Shown here: positions 14,923 to 25,338 of the stretch, one piece after another | Position numbering within the stretch: position 1 is the first letter of the stretch | Layout of the letters: each line of letters opens with the position of its first letter | NCBI GenBank assembly: GCA_035235625.1 | Contig: CP141142.1 | Span: 49,393,644-49,457,643, forward strand | Reading direction: 5' to 3' | DNA length: 64,000 bases | Origin: Saururus chinensis | Lineage: Eukaryota > Streptophyta > Magnoliopsida > Piperales > Saururaceae | Program-made: the position numbers and the translations under genes | Notes under the pieces: generated by a model | The model's input: only the letters and a program-made list of their open reading frames with translations | What the model was told of the DNA's origin: nothing | The model's database searches: none

Positions 14923-16813
14923 ATATTGAAGGATGGATCCATAGGCAAGGAGGCCAGCGTCTATAAAGGTTAGGTAGCAGGTACCACACTGAGGAAGTGT
15001 GGACTGTTGTCATCCTCCGAAGTCCAAAGCGGTTGGGCCCACGAAGCCTGCGCGGGGTAACAAATTAGTACTGTACTGTCTGACCCGGTTACTGAATGCG
15101 ATGAAAACCCAGGTTAAAGAGTTACGAGGGCAAAATTATCCCCACGGGCCCACTTTGGTAATAGACCCCACAAAGTCTGAACAAAGGCAGATTGTACCCA
15201 CTTGGGTCAGGGAAACGTGTCATGTGTTGAATGGGACTTGAGAGGAAAGCAAAAAAAACAGAGAAGCAGAGAAAGCAGGAGGGTACTCTTTGCTAACGAC
15301 TGGTGAAATTATATTATGTACTCTCGGTGTTAAGCACCACATGGGATTAAATGTCTTGTCCTCCTCAAACTTGTCCGTCATCTCAAGAAGGCGAACTGCC
15401 GATCATGTAATAGTTATGAGAATTTAATAGTTAGTACAAGTGATGTGTTAGTTCACGTGAGATAATGCATTTTTATATATTGGGTTCAGAAAAAATAAAT
15501 CTTATATTGTTACATAATGGAAAATATTTTTTATAATTTTTTTAATGTGAGCCGAATGCCGTGAAGTCATCCAATTTAAAAATCACACACGCTAGCTTAT
15601 ATTAATGTAAATAATATTTATATTAATATATATTAATATATGCACTATTAATCTTAAAATTTGACGGTTCTCTATATTTTTTATTCTAAACCCACTCAAA
15701 AAACAAAATATAGAAAACGCTTCCCAAATGATATTAAAATATCCTGGCCTAAGGAGGACGAAAAAAAAAGCTTCTGCGGTTAGCCCGAGAGTGAGTTCCT
15801 TTTGAAACAAACGAATTAAAAAAGGGGTTCATGTTGCCACTCTGAGCTGATGCTTTGGATCTACTCAACCTTATCAACAAACGTTTCTGTCCCACAACAA
15901 CCCAACAATGAATGATTATCTGCGGACTGTTCACATTAATAATGCTGTTTGGAGTTAGAAGAGATGGAACGCTAATCATAATCCTAATTACACGTTTCTT
16001 GGATTCTCTACTCACCAAGTCTTCCTCTCCTCACTCAACCTTCCTTCCATTTATAGCAACTGTAAACCACCCACTTCACTGGCTCTTTGAATTCTTTCTC
16101 TTTGGAAGTGTCAATCAGTCAAATACCCAATTACGTAACTGAACACAATAACGAACAATCTTGAGTTGCTAACTAGTTAGTGAAAACAATGGGTAGGCAG
16201 AATGAATGTATGATCAAAGCAGAAGACGTTTATTGAACTCAACACTCAATTTCCCAAGAAGAAGATGCAGCAGTATGCAGATTGGTGAGATAAAACGAAT
16301 GACACTATTCAATACAAGAGAAACCTCTCTCATATTGAGCTGGAAAGTCAATACTACAATACATGACCTGAACTTGGCGGGGCCGTTTTTTGAACAGAGA
16401 ACAGATGATGGTAAATTGGAGTCAGTCGTTGTCTTCTTCCATTTTCCCGGTTTCCAGTCTCTTCATTTCTCTTCCAAACTTCCAAACTTTTTACCATTTA
16501 CCATCTCGCTGTCTCTGTCTCTCTCCCTCTCTCTCTCTGTCTGTGATTTGATTTGATCTTGTTAGTAGAAGGGAAGCCGTAGTAGTACTAGCTAGTGACA
16601 GAGGAGTTGGGGGAAAAGCAAAGAAATGGCTTGTGGTCCTCACACGCTCTCCCACCACTCCCTTTTCCGAATTCACCTCTCCCATCCCACCCCATTTTTC
16701 TACAGCATCTTTTTCCTCCCTCCCACTCCCAGCTTCACGTCCCCTCTTCCCCTTTCCTCTTCTTTCTTCCAATTCCAGGGCTTTGGTCTTTCCCCGATTC
16801 TGGGTCGCCGGCC
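14923..16813. other. Intergenic and upstream region of the SPL gene
   Basis: The ORF at 14999-15241 and those between 15592 and 16556 have no domains and are not called. From about 16430 the sequence becomes pyrimidine-rich, with a CT microsatellite at 16503-16542 and many tcttcc/cctctc runs up to 16800. This looks like the 5' untranslated leader of the SPL gene. No convincing TATA box was located. Confidence 0.5.
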
Positions 16814-17962
16814 ATGGAGAGGAGGAGGGACGACCAAGCTGCCATGGAGAGGCCCAAGAGGGAGGAGTTTCCCGTGGACGATGATGACGACGACGAGGAC
16901 ACCCAGCCGGAGGACGACAAACGGAAGCGCCCCACTTCCAGGAAGGTTGCTGCCGGCGCCGGCGGGGGGCAGGCGCCGCCGCCGTGCTGCCAGGCGGAGA
17001 AGTGCTCGGCCGACCTCTCCGAGGCGAAGAGGTACCACCGCCGCCACAAGGTCTGTGAGCACCACGCTAAGGCCCCTGTCGTCATCGTCGCCGGCCTCCG
17101 CCAGCGCTTCTGCCAGCAATGCAGCAGGTCAGTTTGCTCGCTAGTATGTTGGCCCAAAGTTGGTATCTTTTCACTAATCTGCTGGAATTTGAATCGGTAT
17201 GAGAATTTGACGGCTACAATTGAAGCGTGATCTTTTTTCAAGTCGGTAGCTTGCAGAAGATTTGCAAAATATTTTAATTCCTGCAAAGTTTCTTTACTTG
17301 TTACTGTTCATCTTAATTTTGGAACAATTCCTTTGTCATTTCCCAAAATGTGTCAGGTAGTAGTATAACATAGGATGACAATTGTCGAGGTACCCTTTTC
17401 TTCCTCTTCTGTTTCACTGTATTCCTTTATAGATATTAAAAATCGTCTAGAATCTGATGCTCTTCACTACTGTGCTGTTTTTTGTCTGCTTTATTTGCAT
17501 GTAGTTTTGTGTTTTTTACGCCTTAGGGAATATGTTGTCTCTCTCTCTCTCTGTGTTTAAGACTTTCAGTTAAGCACTTGCCTCGTGTTTAAGTGTGACA
17601 AGCCTGTTCTTCAATCTTCCTTCATGTAGAAATTTGGCCATTGAAGTTTTTCAGCAAGAAGAGGGAGTAAAGATGGCTCTGATTTATCTTCTTTATCAAT
17701 TATAATCTCTTCGCTTGCCATTTGTAGGTTCCATGAGTTGTCAGAATTTGATGAAACAAAGAGAAGTTGCCGCAGGCGCTTGGCAGGACACAACGAGCGC
17801 CGCCGGAAGAGTTCATCCTCTGAAACGCAGGCGGAGAGCTCCAGCCGCAAAGGTGGCAGCTCGCAGCTGAAGGAGAACCACTGCAGGCAGGCTGACCAAA
17901 GTGGGAGGGTCAAGATCAACCTTCCAACCAGTGCAAATTTCAAACATTTCCAGATCAGATAA
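16814..17962 (+). CDS. SPL: SBP-box transcription factor, SPL3/4/5-type small member
   Basis: CDS is join(16814..17127,17728..17962), 182 aa, a plant-specific nuclear DNA-binding protein that recognises GTAC cores and promotes phase change and flowering. The SBP domain spans residues 59-133. Zinc site 1 uses C59, C64, C81 and H84; site 2 uses C100, C103, H107 and C119. The bipartite nuclear signal KR(x)CRRRL...ERRRK is at 116-132. An acidic run (DDDDDDED) precedes the domain, and the tail is short and Ser-rich, as in the SPL3/4/5 class. The 600-bp intron splits the Arg codon of CQQCSR|FHEL, the conserved SBP intron site, with donor AG|GTCAGT and acceptor TTGTAG|G. The in-frame ORF extends upstream to 16595, but the ATG at 16814 follows a pyrimidine-rich leader and gives the expected family length. 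Control by miR156 is indicated by the site at 17984-18003. Confidence 0.95.
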
Positions 17963-17983
17963 GATCCAAAAGTGTTGTCCAGA

Positions 17984-18003
17984 ATGCTCTCTCTCTTCTG
18001 TCA
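17984..18003 (+). promoter_or_regulatory. miR156/157 target site in the SPL 3' UTR
   Basis: Starting 21 bases after the stop codon is a 20-base block containing TGCTCTCTCTCTTCTGTCA. This equals the well-known miR156 recognition element of SPL3/4/5 mRNAs except for the first base (A instead of G). Its place in the 3' UTR, not the coding region, is typical of this short SPL class. It implies repression in juvenile tissue by cleavage and translational block. Confidence 0.93.
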
Positions 18004-19085
18004 TTGTATGGCTCTGATTGCGCTCTCTTCAACTTAAGGCATTTCTTGTGCCCATTGTATTATCAGAAGGGCTGTAATTTATGCTTGCCCAGATATTGGA
18101 TCTGTTATGCTTTGTATCTTTAAGTTGGGTATCTGTTGATCCTACCTAATCAGCTTAGTACTCGCCAACTTTTTCACGTGATTACCAGAAGCCGGTTTGT
18201 ATAATGATAAGATGTAGTATGAATTTAGAAACCGAGTGTTTCCAAGTCCTTGACTCCTGTCTGGTTCTGGTTCGTCATGGCGGCCAAGGTATAAATTGTT
18301 CTGCATTTATGGTCTGTTCACTTCCATGCATGTGTGTCCCACTATCTGGGTTTGGCGCATTGATATTGGATCAGTCTCATATTTAATGGGATCTGTCTAC
18401 TGGTTTGGAGTTGAGAGCTGGTTTAGTTGAAAGCCTTGCTTCGTGCATTTCAGGATGTTTATGGCTTTGTCTTATTCATGACGTCTGCACTCGGGAAATT
18501 TTTTACGTTTTCTTCTGCAAATAACTCCATCAGCTACGGAAAGAGATTTCATCGCCACCGATTGTAGTGCTAATTTGTCAGCTGCGAACCAATATCTCAT
18601 CCATGATTGGCGATTGCAGTCGCGTAATGAAGCTTTCCCAAGAAAGTTTCTTTAACAGAAACGAACATAGCCCAAAACCCAGATTAATGGCGCCATGTCT
18701 CCAGCCTTGACTGTGCCTCGTCATTTCATGCCTTGTACTTGGTTGGAGCTGCTCAAAAGTCAAAACCCGGTTCCCATAGAAATGCTAGCCGCCATGAACC
18801 TGAACCTTCTTCTGTTAGACGGACTATGGAGCTGGCATCCGCATCTCGTCGTCTTCGTCTGTGTCTCCGTTCGTTGAAGGTGAATCATTCTAAGTTCCGA
18901 CCAATCATCCATCATGTAATCTTACACGCCCAAGGCCGTTGCAGGAATTGCGCGCGAAAACTTTGAAATGTTTTCATGACCCCGCCCATCTTCCTGCAAC
19001 ATGCTTCTGGTGCTCGCCTGAATGGCGCCCGCGCCCACTGAGTTCTCGGACTAATTTCGGTTGAACGCTTGCTGGATTGCTTTCT
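18004..19085. other. SPL 3' UTR and PPR upstream region
   Basis: The first part is the remaining 3' UTR of SPL. Beyond about 18200 small ORFs on both strands have no domains. An in-frame stop (TGA at 19062) lies 24 bases before the PPR start, so no N-terminal extension reads directly upstream. Confidence 0.5.
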
Positions 19086-21791
19086 ATGCGTGGCTCTGCG
19101 ACATTTCGATGGAACACCCATCTCAGAGACTGCTACAGAAGGGGAGCAACTGTCTCCCACATCTTCCACATTTACCTTCACATGTTAAAGGAAGGGGTAA
19201 AACCCAACAAGTTTACCTTCTCATTCCTCCTGAAAGCCTCGGCTTCCCACTCCTCGCCCGACCTGGCCACCGCCCTCCATGCGCAGATTATCAAGTCCCT
19301 GCTTGGTGAAGATATCTCCTTGGCTACCAGCCTTCTCACTGCCTTCTCCGAGTTCTCCTGCGTGATAAGCGCCCGTAAGGTGTTTGACGGGATGCCTGAC
19401 CGAGAAAGAGACGTTCCCTTTTGGAACTCTTTGCTAGCCGCTTATGCACGAAATGCGTATGTCAATGAGGCGCATTCTGTTTTCAGGGAGATGGGCTCTT
19501 GTGGTGCAAAGCCTAGCTTGCTGACGCTGTCAATTTTGCTCCCTGTCTGTGACCAAAAGCTAGGGAGGCTACTACACGGATATGTATACAGGAATTGGGC
19601 TGGTGTTGCTGATGTTTTTCTGCATAATTCTCTTCTGGATTTCTACAACAACTGTGGGAAAGTTGGCTGTTCGAGGAAATTATTTCAGCAGATGCCGGAA
19701 AAGGATTTGGTTTCATGGAATATGGTGATATGTGGCTACACACGAAATGGGCTGGGCCATGAGGCATTGCAGATGTTTCATCTGCTGCTAGAAGGGGGAG
19801 TCACTCCTGATGTTGTCACACTTGAGACTGCACTTCAAGCTTGTGCTCAGGTTGGCGATAGTGCAATTTCAGATGGTGAATTAGTCCATGAACTTTTGGT
19901 TCAATATAGGTGTCTGCCCAATCTTTACATCGAAAATTCAATTCTTCTTATGTACTGTAAATGTGGACTTCTTGAGGAAGCAGAAATTCTGTTTCAGCAA
20001 AGGCATGTAAAGAACTCTGTGACCTGGAACATCATGATTGATGGATACATTCAGAATGGAAATCCCTGGAAAGCCCTGCAAAATTTTAAGGCAATGCGAA
20101 TTGTTCAAATAGAAGTTACTCCCGACTCATTTGTGGGTGCTTTACGAGCTGCTAAACGGTTGGGAGGATTACCAAATCAGTCTATAAGTATCCATTGTCT
20201 TGCTATAGTTACTGGATATGATTCCAACACCTTTGTAAATAATTCCCTTATTGCCGTATATGGTGAATATGGAAACACTAAGGATTCTAGTAAATGTTTT
20301 CAGTCTTTTATTAGTGGAAGAGAGATTCATAAGTTCACATGGAATGTTATGCTTTCAGTTTACATCCAGAATGGCTGCTTCAATGAGGCAATAGAACTCC
20401 TACAAGGTATGGAAAATGGTGTGTGTCTATATGATTCGACCAGCCTTGTTAACATTCTACTTGTATGTGTTGAACACTTGAATTTAAAATTGGGAAAGGC
20501 AGCACATGGGTGTATTATCAGGCAGAGGTTTGACTCAGATGTCTTCATTTCTACTGCCTTGTTACAGTTGTACATTAAATGTGGTTTACTATTTACTGCT
20601 TGTCTGATCTTCTCAAAGATGGTTGAAAGAAATTTAGTTTCTTGGAATACAATGATATTTGGCTGTTTAGATAATGGGTTTCCCAGGGCTTCCTTGAATC
20701 TTTTTCATCTTTTGCAACAAAAAGATGGTCTGATCCCAGATAAAGACACCATAGTTGGAGTTGCTAATGCTATATCTCAAAGAAGATGTGAGCAAGAAGG
20801 AAAATATATTCATGAATATGTTGTCCAGCTTGGGCTTGACAAGGATGAATTTGTTGTTAATTCACTGATTGTAATGTATGCTCGATTTGGTGAATTATAC
20901 AAGGCCAATTTGGTATTTGATAAAGCTAGTAAAACTGGAACAGCAACATGGAATACCATGATAGCAGAGTTTGCTCATTGTGGCCTTCCAAATGAGGCAC
21001 TAGCTATTTTTCATTGCATGAAAGGACATGGAATCCTTCCTGATTCCATCACCTTTCTTTCTCTCCTTCCTGCCTGTGCCCAATTGGCATCCTTGAGCTG
21101 TAGTATGTGGATCCACTCCCTTGTCATTAAGACTGGTTGTGCGGCTGATGCATTTGTGGAAAGTGCACTGGTCAACTTGTACGCAAAATGTGGGCAAATA
21201 GACAATGCTCGATTTGTTTTTGACCAAATGCCATTTAGAACAGTGGTCTCTTGGAATTCCATGATATGGGGCTATGGCATGCATGGAGATGCCGATGAAT
21301 CACAGAAGCTTTTTCTAGAAATGCAAGAACTGGGCATTCAACCCAATATTGTTACTTACCTAGCTCTTCTGTCAGCTTGCAGCCATTGTGGTGATGTGAA
21401 GAAAGGCCTAGAATATTTTCATCTGATGACTGAAAAACACTCAAATTTACCTGTTGGGGTGCATTGTTCTGCGATGGTGGATCTTCTCAGCCGTAAGGGA
21501 TTTTTGCTTGAGGCAATTCAGTTTATTGACAAAATGCCCTTGGAATTTGGGGCATCCAGTTGGGGTGCTCTCCTTGGGGCTGCTCAGGTGCAAGGTGATC
21601 TGAAATTAGGGAAGTTTGCAGCTTCAAAGCTGTTTAAATTGGATCCTTCCCACAGTGGCTACCATGTTTTGTTGGCTAATTTGTACTCGGAGTTTGGCAG
21701 ATGGTCAGAGGCTTCCATGGTTAGAATAAACATGAGAGAACTGGGGATTAAGAAACAATTAGGATGGAGTATTATTGAGAAGAAAATTTGA
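19086..21791 (+). CDS. Pentatricopeptide repeat protein, PLS class with E motif
   Basis: This single 901-aa reading frame has no intron, the usual structure for plant PPR genes. It holds many P, L and S repeats, seen as recurring units such as DVFLHNSLLDFYNNCG, KDLVSWNMVICGYTRNG and GVTPDVVTLETALQACA. The last 110 residues (from about VGVHCSAMVDLL through SWGALLGAAQVQGDLKLG to GYHVLLANLYSEFGRW and GIKKQLGWSII) form E and short E+ motifs. No DYW deaminase domain follows. Such proteins bind RNA in mitochondria or plastids, mostly for C-to-U editing with a DYW partner. The start is the first ATG after an in-frame stop at 19062. The first PPR unit begins almost at once (WNTHLRDC), so no clear transit peptide is visible; a spliced or lost 5' part is possible. 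The editing target cannot be read from this sequence. Confidence 0.92.
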   Translation: MRGSATFRWNTHLRDCYRRGATVSHIFHIYLHMLKEGVKPNKFTFSFLLKASASHSSPDLATALHAQIIKSLLGEDISLATSLLTAFSEFSCVISARKVFDGMPDRERDVPFWNSLLAAYARNAYVNEAHSVFREMGSCGAKPSLLTLSILLPVCDQKLGRLLHGYVYRNWAGVADVFLHNSLLDFYNNCGKVGCSRKLFQQMPEKDLVSWNMVICGYTRNGLGHEALQMFHLLLEGGVTPDVVTLETALQACAQVGDSAISDGELVHELLVQYRCLPNLYIENSILLMYCKCGLLEEAEILFQQRHVKNSVTWNIMIDGYIQNGNPWKALQNFKAMRIVQIEVTPDSFVGALRAAKRLGGLPNQSISIHCLAIVTGYDSNTFVNNSLIAVYGEYGNTKDSSKCFQSFISGREIHKFTWNVMLSVYIQNGCFNEAIELLQGMENGVCLYDSTSLVNILLVCVEHLNLKLGKAAHGCIIRQRFDSDVFISTALLQLYIKCGLLFTACLIFSKMVERNLVSWNTMIFGCLDNGFPRASLNLFHLLQQKDGLIPDKDTIVGVANAISQRRCEQEGKYIHEYVVQLGLDKDEFVVNSLIVMYARFGELYKANLVFDKASKTGTATWNTMIAEFAHCGLPNEALAIFHCMKGHGILPDSITFLSLLPACAQLASLSCSMWIHSLVIKTGCAADAFVESALVNLYAKCGQIDNARFVFDQMPFRTVVSWNSMIWGYGMHGDADESQKLFLEMQELGIQPNIVTYLALLSACSHCGDVKKGLEYFHLMTEKHSNLPVGVHCSAMVDLLSRKGFLLEAIQFIDKMPLEFGASSWGALLGAAQVQGDLKLGKFAASKLFKLDPSHSGYHVLLANLYSEFGRWSEASMVRINMRELGIKKQLGWSIIEKKI

Positions 21792-21814
21792 AAATTTTCG
21801 TCTTATTTCTACTT

Positions 21815-22773
21815 TGACAAGGATAAGGCCGAAATGGAGTTTTCCATTGTTGATAGCCTTCCAGAGCACAAGAAGAGGAAGTGCCACAATGTGTGGCAGC
21901 TAGGCAGGTGACACTGCTGTGGCAGGGAGTCAGTGGCACCCCACAACCAGCACATGATGAAGGAAAGTGCTCAGATGACCTCCATAATGTCTGCTAACAC
22001 CATATCAAGGCCCTTATATTCATCTTCAAGGCCTTCACTAGCATTCCTACCAAAACTGCAGCAGGTTAATTTGTTTATTTTTCTGCCTGTTGAAATATCC
22101 GTTTCTTTCTAATTTTCTGTAGTAATAGATAGTTCAATCTTGGTATTTTTTTCCTTGAGTGATGCCAATTCAGTATTAAGTATTGAGTTTTTTTAGCTCG
22201 GTATTATAGAATTTGAGTTGGTTTCTGACCACCTGCTCCATACATAGTACAGCAATCTTGAGAGACACTGCTGTTATTTATGCATCAAGAATATGATGCC
22301 CCCTGCTCTTGTAATGTATTCCTGCTGAAGTATTTACATTTGACACTTGTTTTTTTTTTCGCAGCTGAGAGTAAGGCTTCTCTTTCAATTGTTTCCATCT
22401 TTTTCGTAGGATCACATGTAGGTTTAAGAAATCTGCCGTCAGTCTCTTTACAAGTAGTGAAAGTAAAGAAGGATCAATTTTGAGCAGGTATAATATTTTT
22501 TCTACTATGCAGGCTCCGTGAAGTAACAGAGATAGATAAACCTGAGAGGATTCGCTCCAGCCTCTTAGCTGGAGCTGGAATTCATGGTTGGAAAACAAGA
22601 AGAGAGTTTCAGCTGCAAGGGTGTGGTTTGCAGCTGAAGAACCACTTTAGGAAGGCTGATTAAAGTAGGAGGCTAGGCGCACTTATAATGATCCTCCCAA
22701 CGACCATAAATTTCAAACACATCCAGACCAGATAATAACCAATCCAAGTTTAGAATGTTCACTTGCGTCTATT
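21815..22773 (+). pseudogene. Decayed second copy of the SPL gene
   Basis: Both exons and the intron of the upstream SPL gene can be followed. The exon-1 relic (21815-22064) reads KAEMEFSIVDSLPEHKKRK, later EGKCSDDL, VC-stop-HHIKA and TAA before a GCAG|GTTAAT donor. These match [29 protein letters not shown] and the CQQCSR splice site. About 27 bases covering the YHRRHK segment are deleted. The exon-2 relic (22513-22736) follows a TGCAG acceptor and keeps the GCAGCTGAAG, CACTTTAGGAAGGCTGA and AAATTTCAAACACATCCAGA blocks of the real exon 2. At 22752-22773 the miR156 site is worn down to AGAATGTTCACTTGCGTCT. Stops, deletions and loss of zinc ligands mean it is not functional. It sits just after the PPR stop codon, in the same orientation as the intact gene. 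Confidence 0.85.
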
Positions 22774-23531
22774 TTTTCACTCTTTACAAAATCATTGCTT
22801 ATTCCTGGTGTATTTATGGACTGTTTCTTGTTTTATGCCCTTAACCTCTTGCATTGCATGGGTCATGTCCTTGGCTTGGGTAGAAGCTAATTGTATTGAA
22901 ATAATGAAAAGATTGATATTTGTTCCATCTAAAAAGTTAACTCCATGGCTCCTGTGCTAAAAACTTACCGGTTCACTGGATCTACTTCGTAGTCACTTAT
23001 CTTTGTTTCTCGTAACCTGCTGCTTCCATCTCTAATCCGGGTAACAGAAAAAGCATACGCATTTGAGTATTTTCTGGCTGTTGTTCTCTCTGTTTTGACC
23101 GGCAACCGTAATCATCACAGTGTGAGCCTCTGGGAAAAAGCATCACACGCTGCGCTTCATTTTACACACTGCTAATTACATCGGAACAGCTGCACTGACA
23201 CACTATTTATAAGGTTATGATATTAATGCTAAAAAATTTAGAAGTAAAAGAAAAGAATTATAAAGCAATGATTTATTACTTTTAAATTAAAACATTTACA
23301 CAAAGGATTCCATACACTTATTTGCTATAAAATAATTTATCACGTTCTGACATGTGACACCAATCTAAAAGAATCCTATTGTGTTGAAATTCTTTATTTT
23401 TAGCAAACAAGGAATGACATGATATGTTTAAATTCTCTGGGGTGACCCATGTGGTGGCTTAGTCCTCATATCATAATCCTATTGTGATGATTGTGGCATC
23501 CAACTTAAAGAAAAAAAGAAGGCAGAAAAAA
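22774..23531. other. Intergenic, nothing recognised
   Basis: This AT-rich sequence lies between the SPL relic and the copia element. No gene or repeat is supported. Confidence 0.4.
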
Positions 23532-23536
23532 CTTCC

Positions 23537-23736
23537 CAAAGAGGAATTGATTTTTAGTAAAATGTAAAAATGATGTTTGCACAGGATTTATAGGGAAGAC
23601 CCTCGGAGACAAATCCAGGGTAAATCCCTTAAGAATATTACAGTGGATCATGTATCTTCTAAGAATATTACATAGAATTACAATATAAGTAAAAAATAAA
23701 AATTGAGATAAATGAATGAATTTGATTCCCTTAATA
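23537..23736 (-). repeat. 3' LTR of the copia element
   Basis: Direct repeat partner of 30867-31066 with about 91% identity by eye. The terminal dinucleotides have drifted: the plus-strand left end is CA here and TG in the partner. Confidence 0.9.
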
Positions 23737-23749
23737 CGCCCCTACAAAC

Positions 23750-25260
23750 TCAGGGCGGGTGAGGAGCCATGAGTTTGGTAGTGAGAGAATGAAACTGAGC
23801 GATGTGCAGTGGCTTGGTAAGAATGTTTGCAAGTTGGTCTTTGGACGAGACATGACAGGCCTGCATGTGACCAGCTAGAATTTGCTCCCGAATGTAGTGA
23901 CGATTGATCTCAATGTGTTTGGTGCGAGCATAGAAGACTGGGTTGGCAGCGAGAGCGATGGCAGACTGATTGTCGCATAGGAGGGTGGGTGTAGCGGTGG
24001 AGGAGAAGCCAAGGAATTTGAGAACCATGGAGACCCAGATAATTTATGTGGCCATGGAGGAGAGCGCACGGTACTTGGCTTCAATGGATGAGCAGGCAAC
24101 AGTGGCTTGCTTTTTGGACTTCTAAATGATGAGGTTAGGACCCAGGAAGATGCAGTACGCAGTGATGGATCGACGGTCAAGGGGGTCACCGGCCCAGTTA
24201 GAATCGGAGTAGGCAGTGAGGGAACATAGCCTTGGCTGTAATAGAATACCATGAAAAGAGTGCCTTGAAGGTACCGGAGAATCCGCTTAACGGCCGTGTA
24301 GTGGGCAATGGTGGGGTTATACATATGTTGGCAAACATAGTTTACAGAGTAGGCAATATCTGGGCGGGTGTGGGTGAGGTATTGAAGACCGCCAACGATG
24401 CTTTGTAGTGGGATGGGTCAGGGAAGAGGGGGTCATTAGGGGAGGTGGGGGGTCGTTTGTAGCCGGTGGGAGTAGGGGTGGGTTTACAATGGTCCATTTG
24501 GGCACAATGGAGAATGTCACAAGCGTAGTGGGCTTGGGAGAGAAAGAGATCGTTTGGGGTAGTGGTGAACTCAATGCCAAGGAAGTGGTGAAGGAGACCC
24601 AGGTTTTTAACAGCAAAGGCACGGCTAAGAAGAGATATGACATATGTAATGAAGGGAGCATGGGAGACGGTGATAAGGATGTCATCGACGTAGACTACGA
24701 GGATGGTGGTTTGGGAACCCTGTTGGTGGAGGAAGAGAGATGTGTCGGCATGACACGACTGAAAGCCAAGTTGGATTAAGTAAGAGGAAAGTTTGGCATA
24801 CCATTGGCGGGGGGCTTGTTTGAGGCCGTAGAGAGCTTTGTGGAGGCGACAGACATGGTGAGGGTGGGAGGGATCAATGAAAACTGGGGGTTGGGCCATG
24901 TAGGGTTCCTCCTCAATGGTGCCATGAAGGAAGACATTAGAGACATCGAGTTGTTTAATGGCCCAATCATTAGAGAGAGCGAGGCTAAGGACAATGCGGA
25001 TGGTATAAGGTTTGACCACGGGGCTAAAGGTTTCATGGTAGTCATAGCCTTCTTCTTGAGTGAAACCTTTGGCAACCAGGCGAGCCTTGTACTTGGAGAT
25101 GGTGCCATCAGGTCCATGCTTGATCTTATAGGTCCACCAACATTCAATGATGTTGGAATCAGGTGGGGGTGGTACAAGGGTTCAGGTGCCTTGATGGAGG
25201 AGGGCTCCATATTCAGAGCGCATAGCATCACACCATTCTGGGATTTGGGAGGCAAGGCGA
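23750..25260 (-). pseudogene. Copia reverse transcriptase and RNase H remnants
   Basis: The RT block (25019-24342) reads WAIKQLDVSNVFLHGTIEEE, CRLHKALYGLKQAPRQWY and VVYVDDILI, with the copia-type YVDD active site. The RNase H block (24028-23750) reads [20 protein letters not shown] and [15 protein letters not shown], with the DNQSAI and TKHIEI motifs intact. The two blocks are in different frames, and stops separate them, so no complete pol can be made. The frames on the plus strand here (for example 24804-25484) are shadows of this GC-rich antisense sequence. Confidence 0.88.
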
Positions 25261-25338
25261 TAGGAGGTGGGTTATGTGTTAGGAGGGGATTGGGCGGTGA
25301 GGGAAAGAGGGATACGAGGGCGATAGATGCAGGCTTTG

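Noticed and set aside
14999..15241. 80-codon ORF as a small protein gene
   Set aside because: It has no domain, no splice context and no second signal. It lies in unassigned sequence beside a MITE.
16626..17286. Several overlapping long ORFs on both strands over SPL exon 1
   Set aside because: GC-rich exon 1 keeps other frames open. Only the frame with the SBP zinc ligands and the conserved splice site is real.
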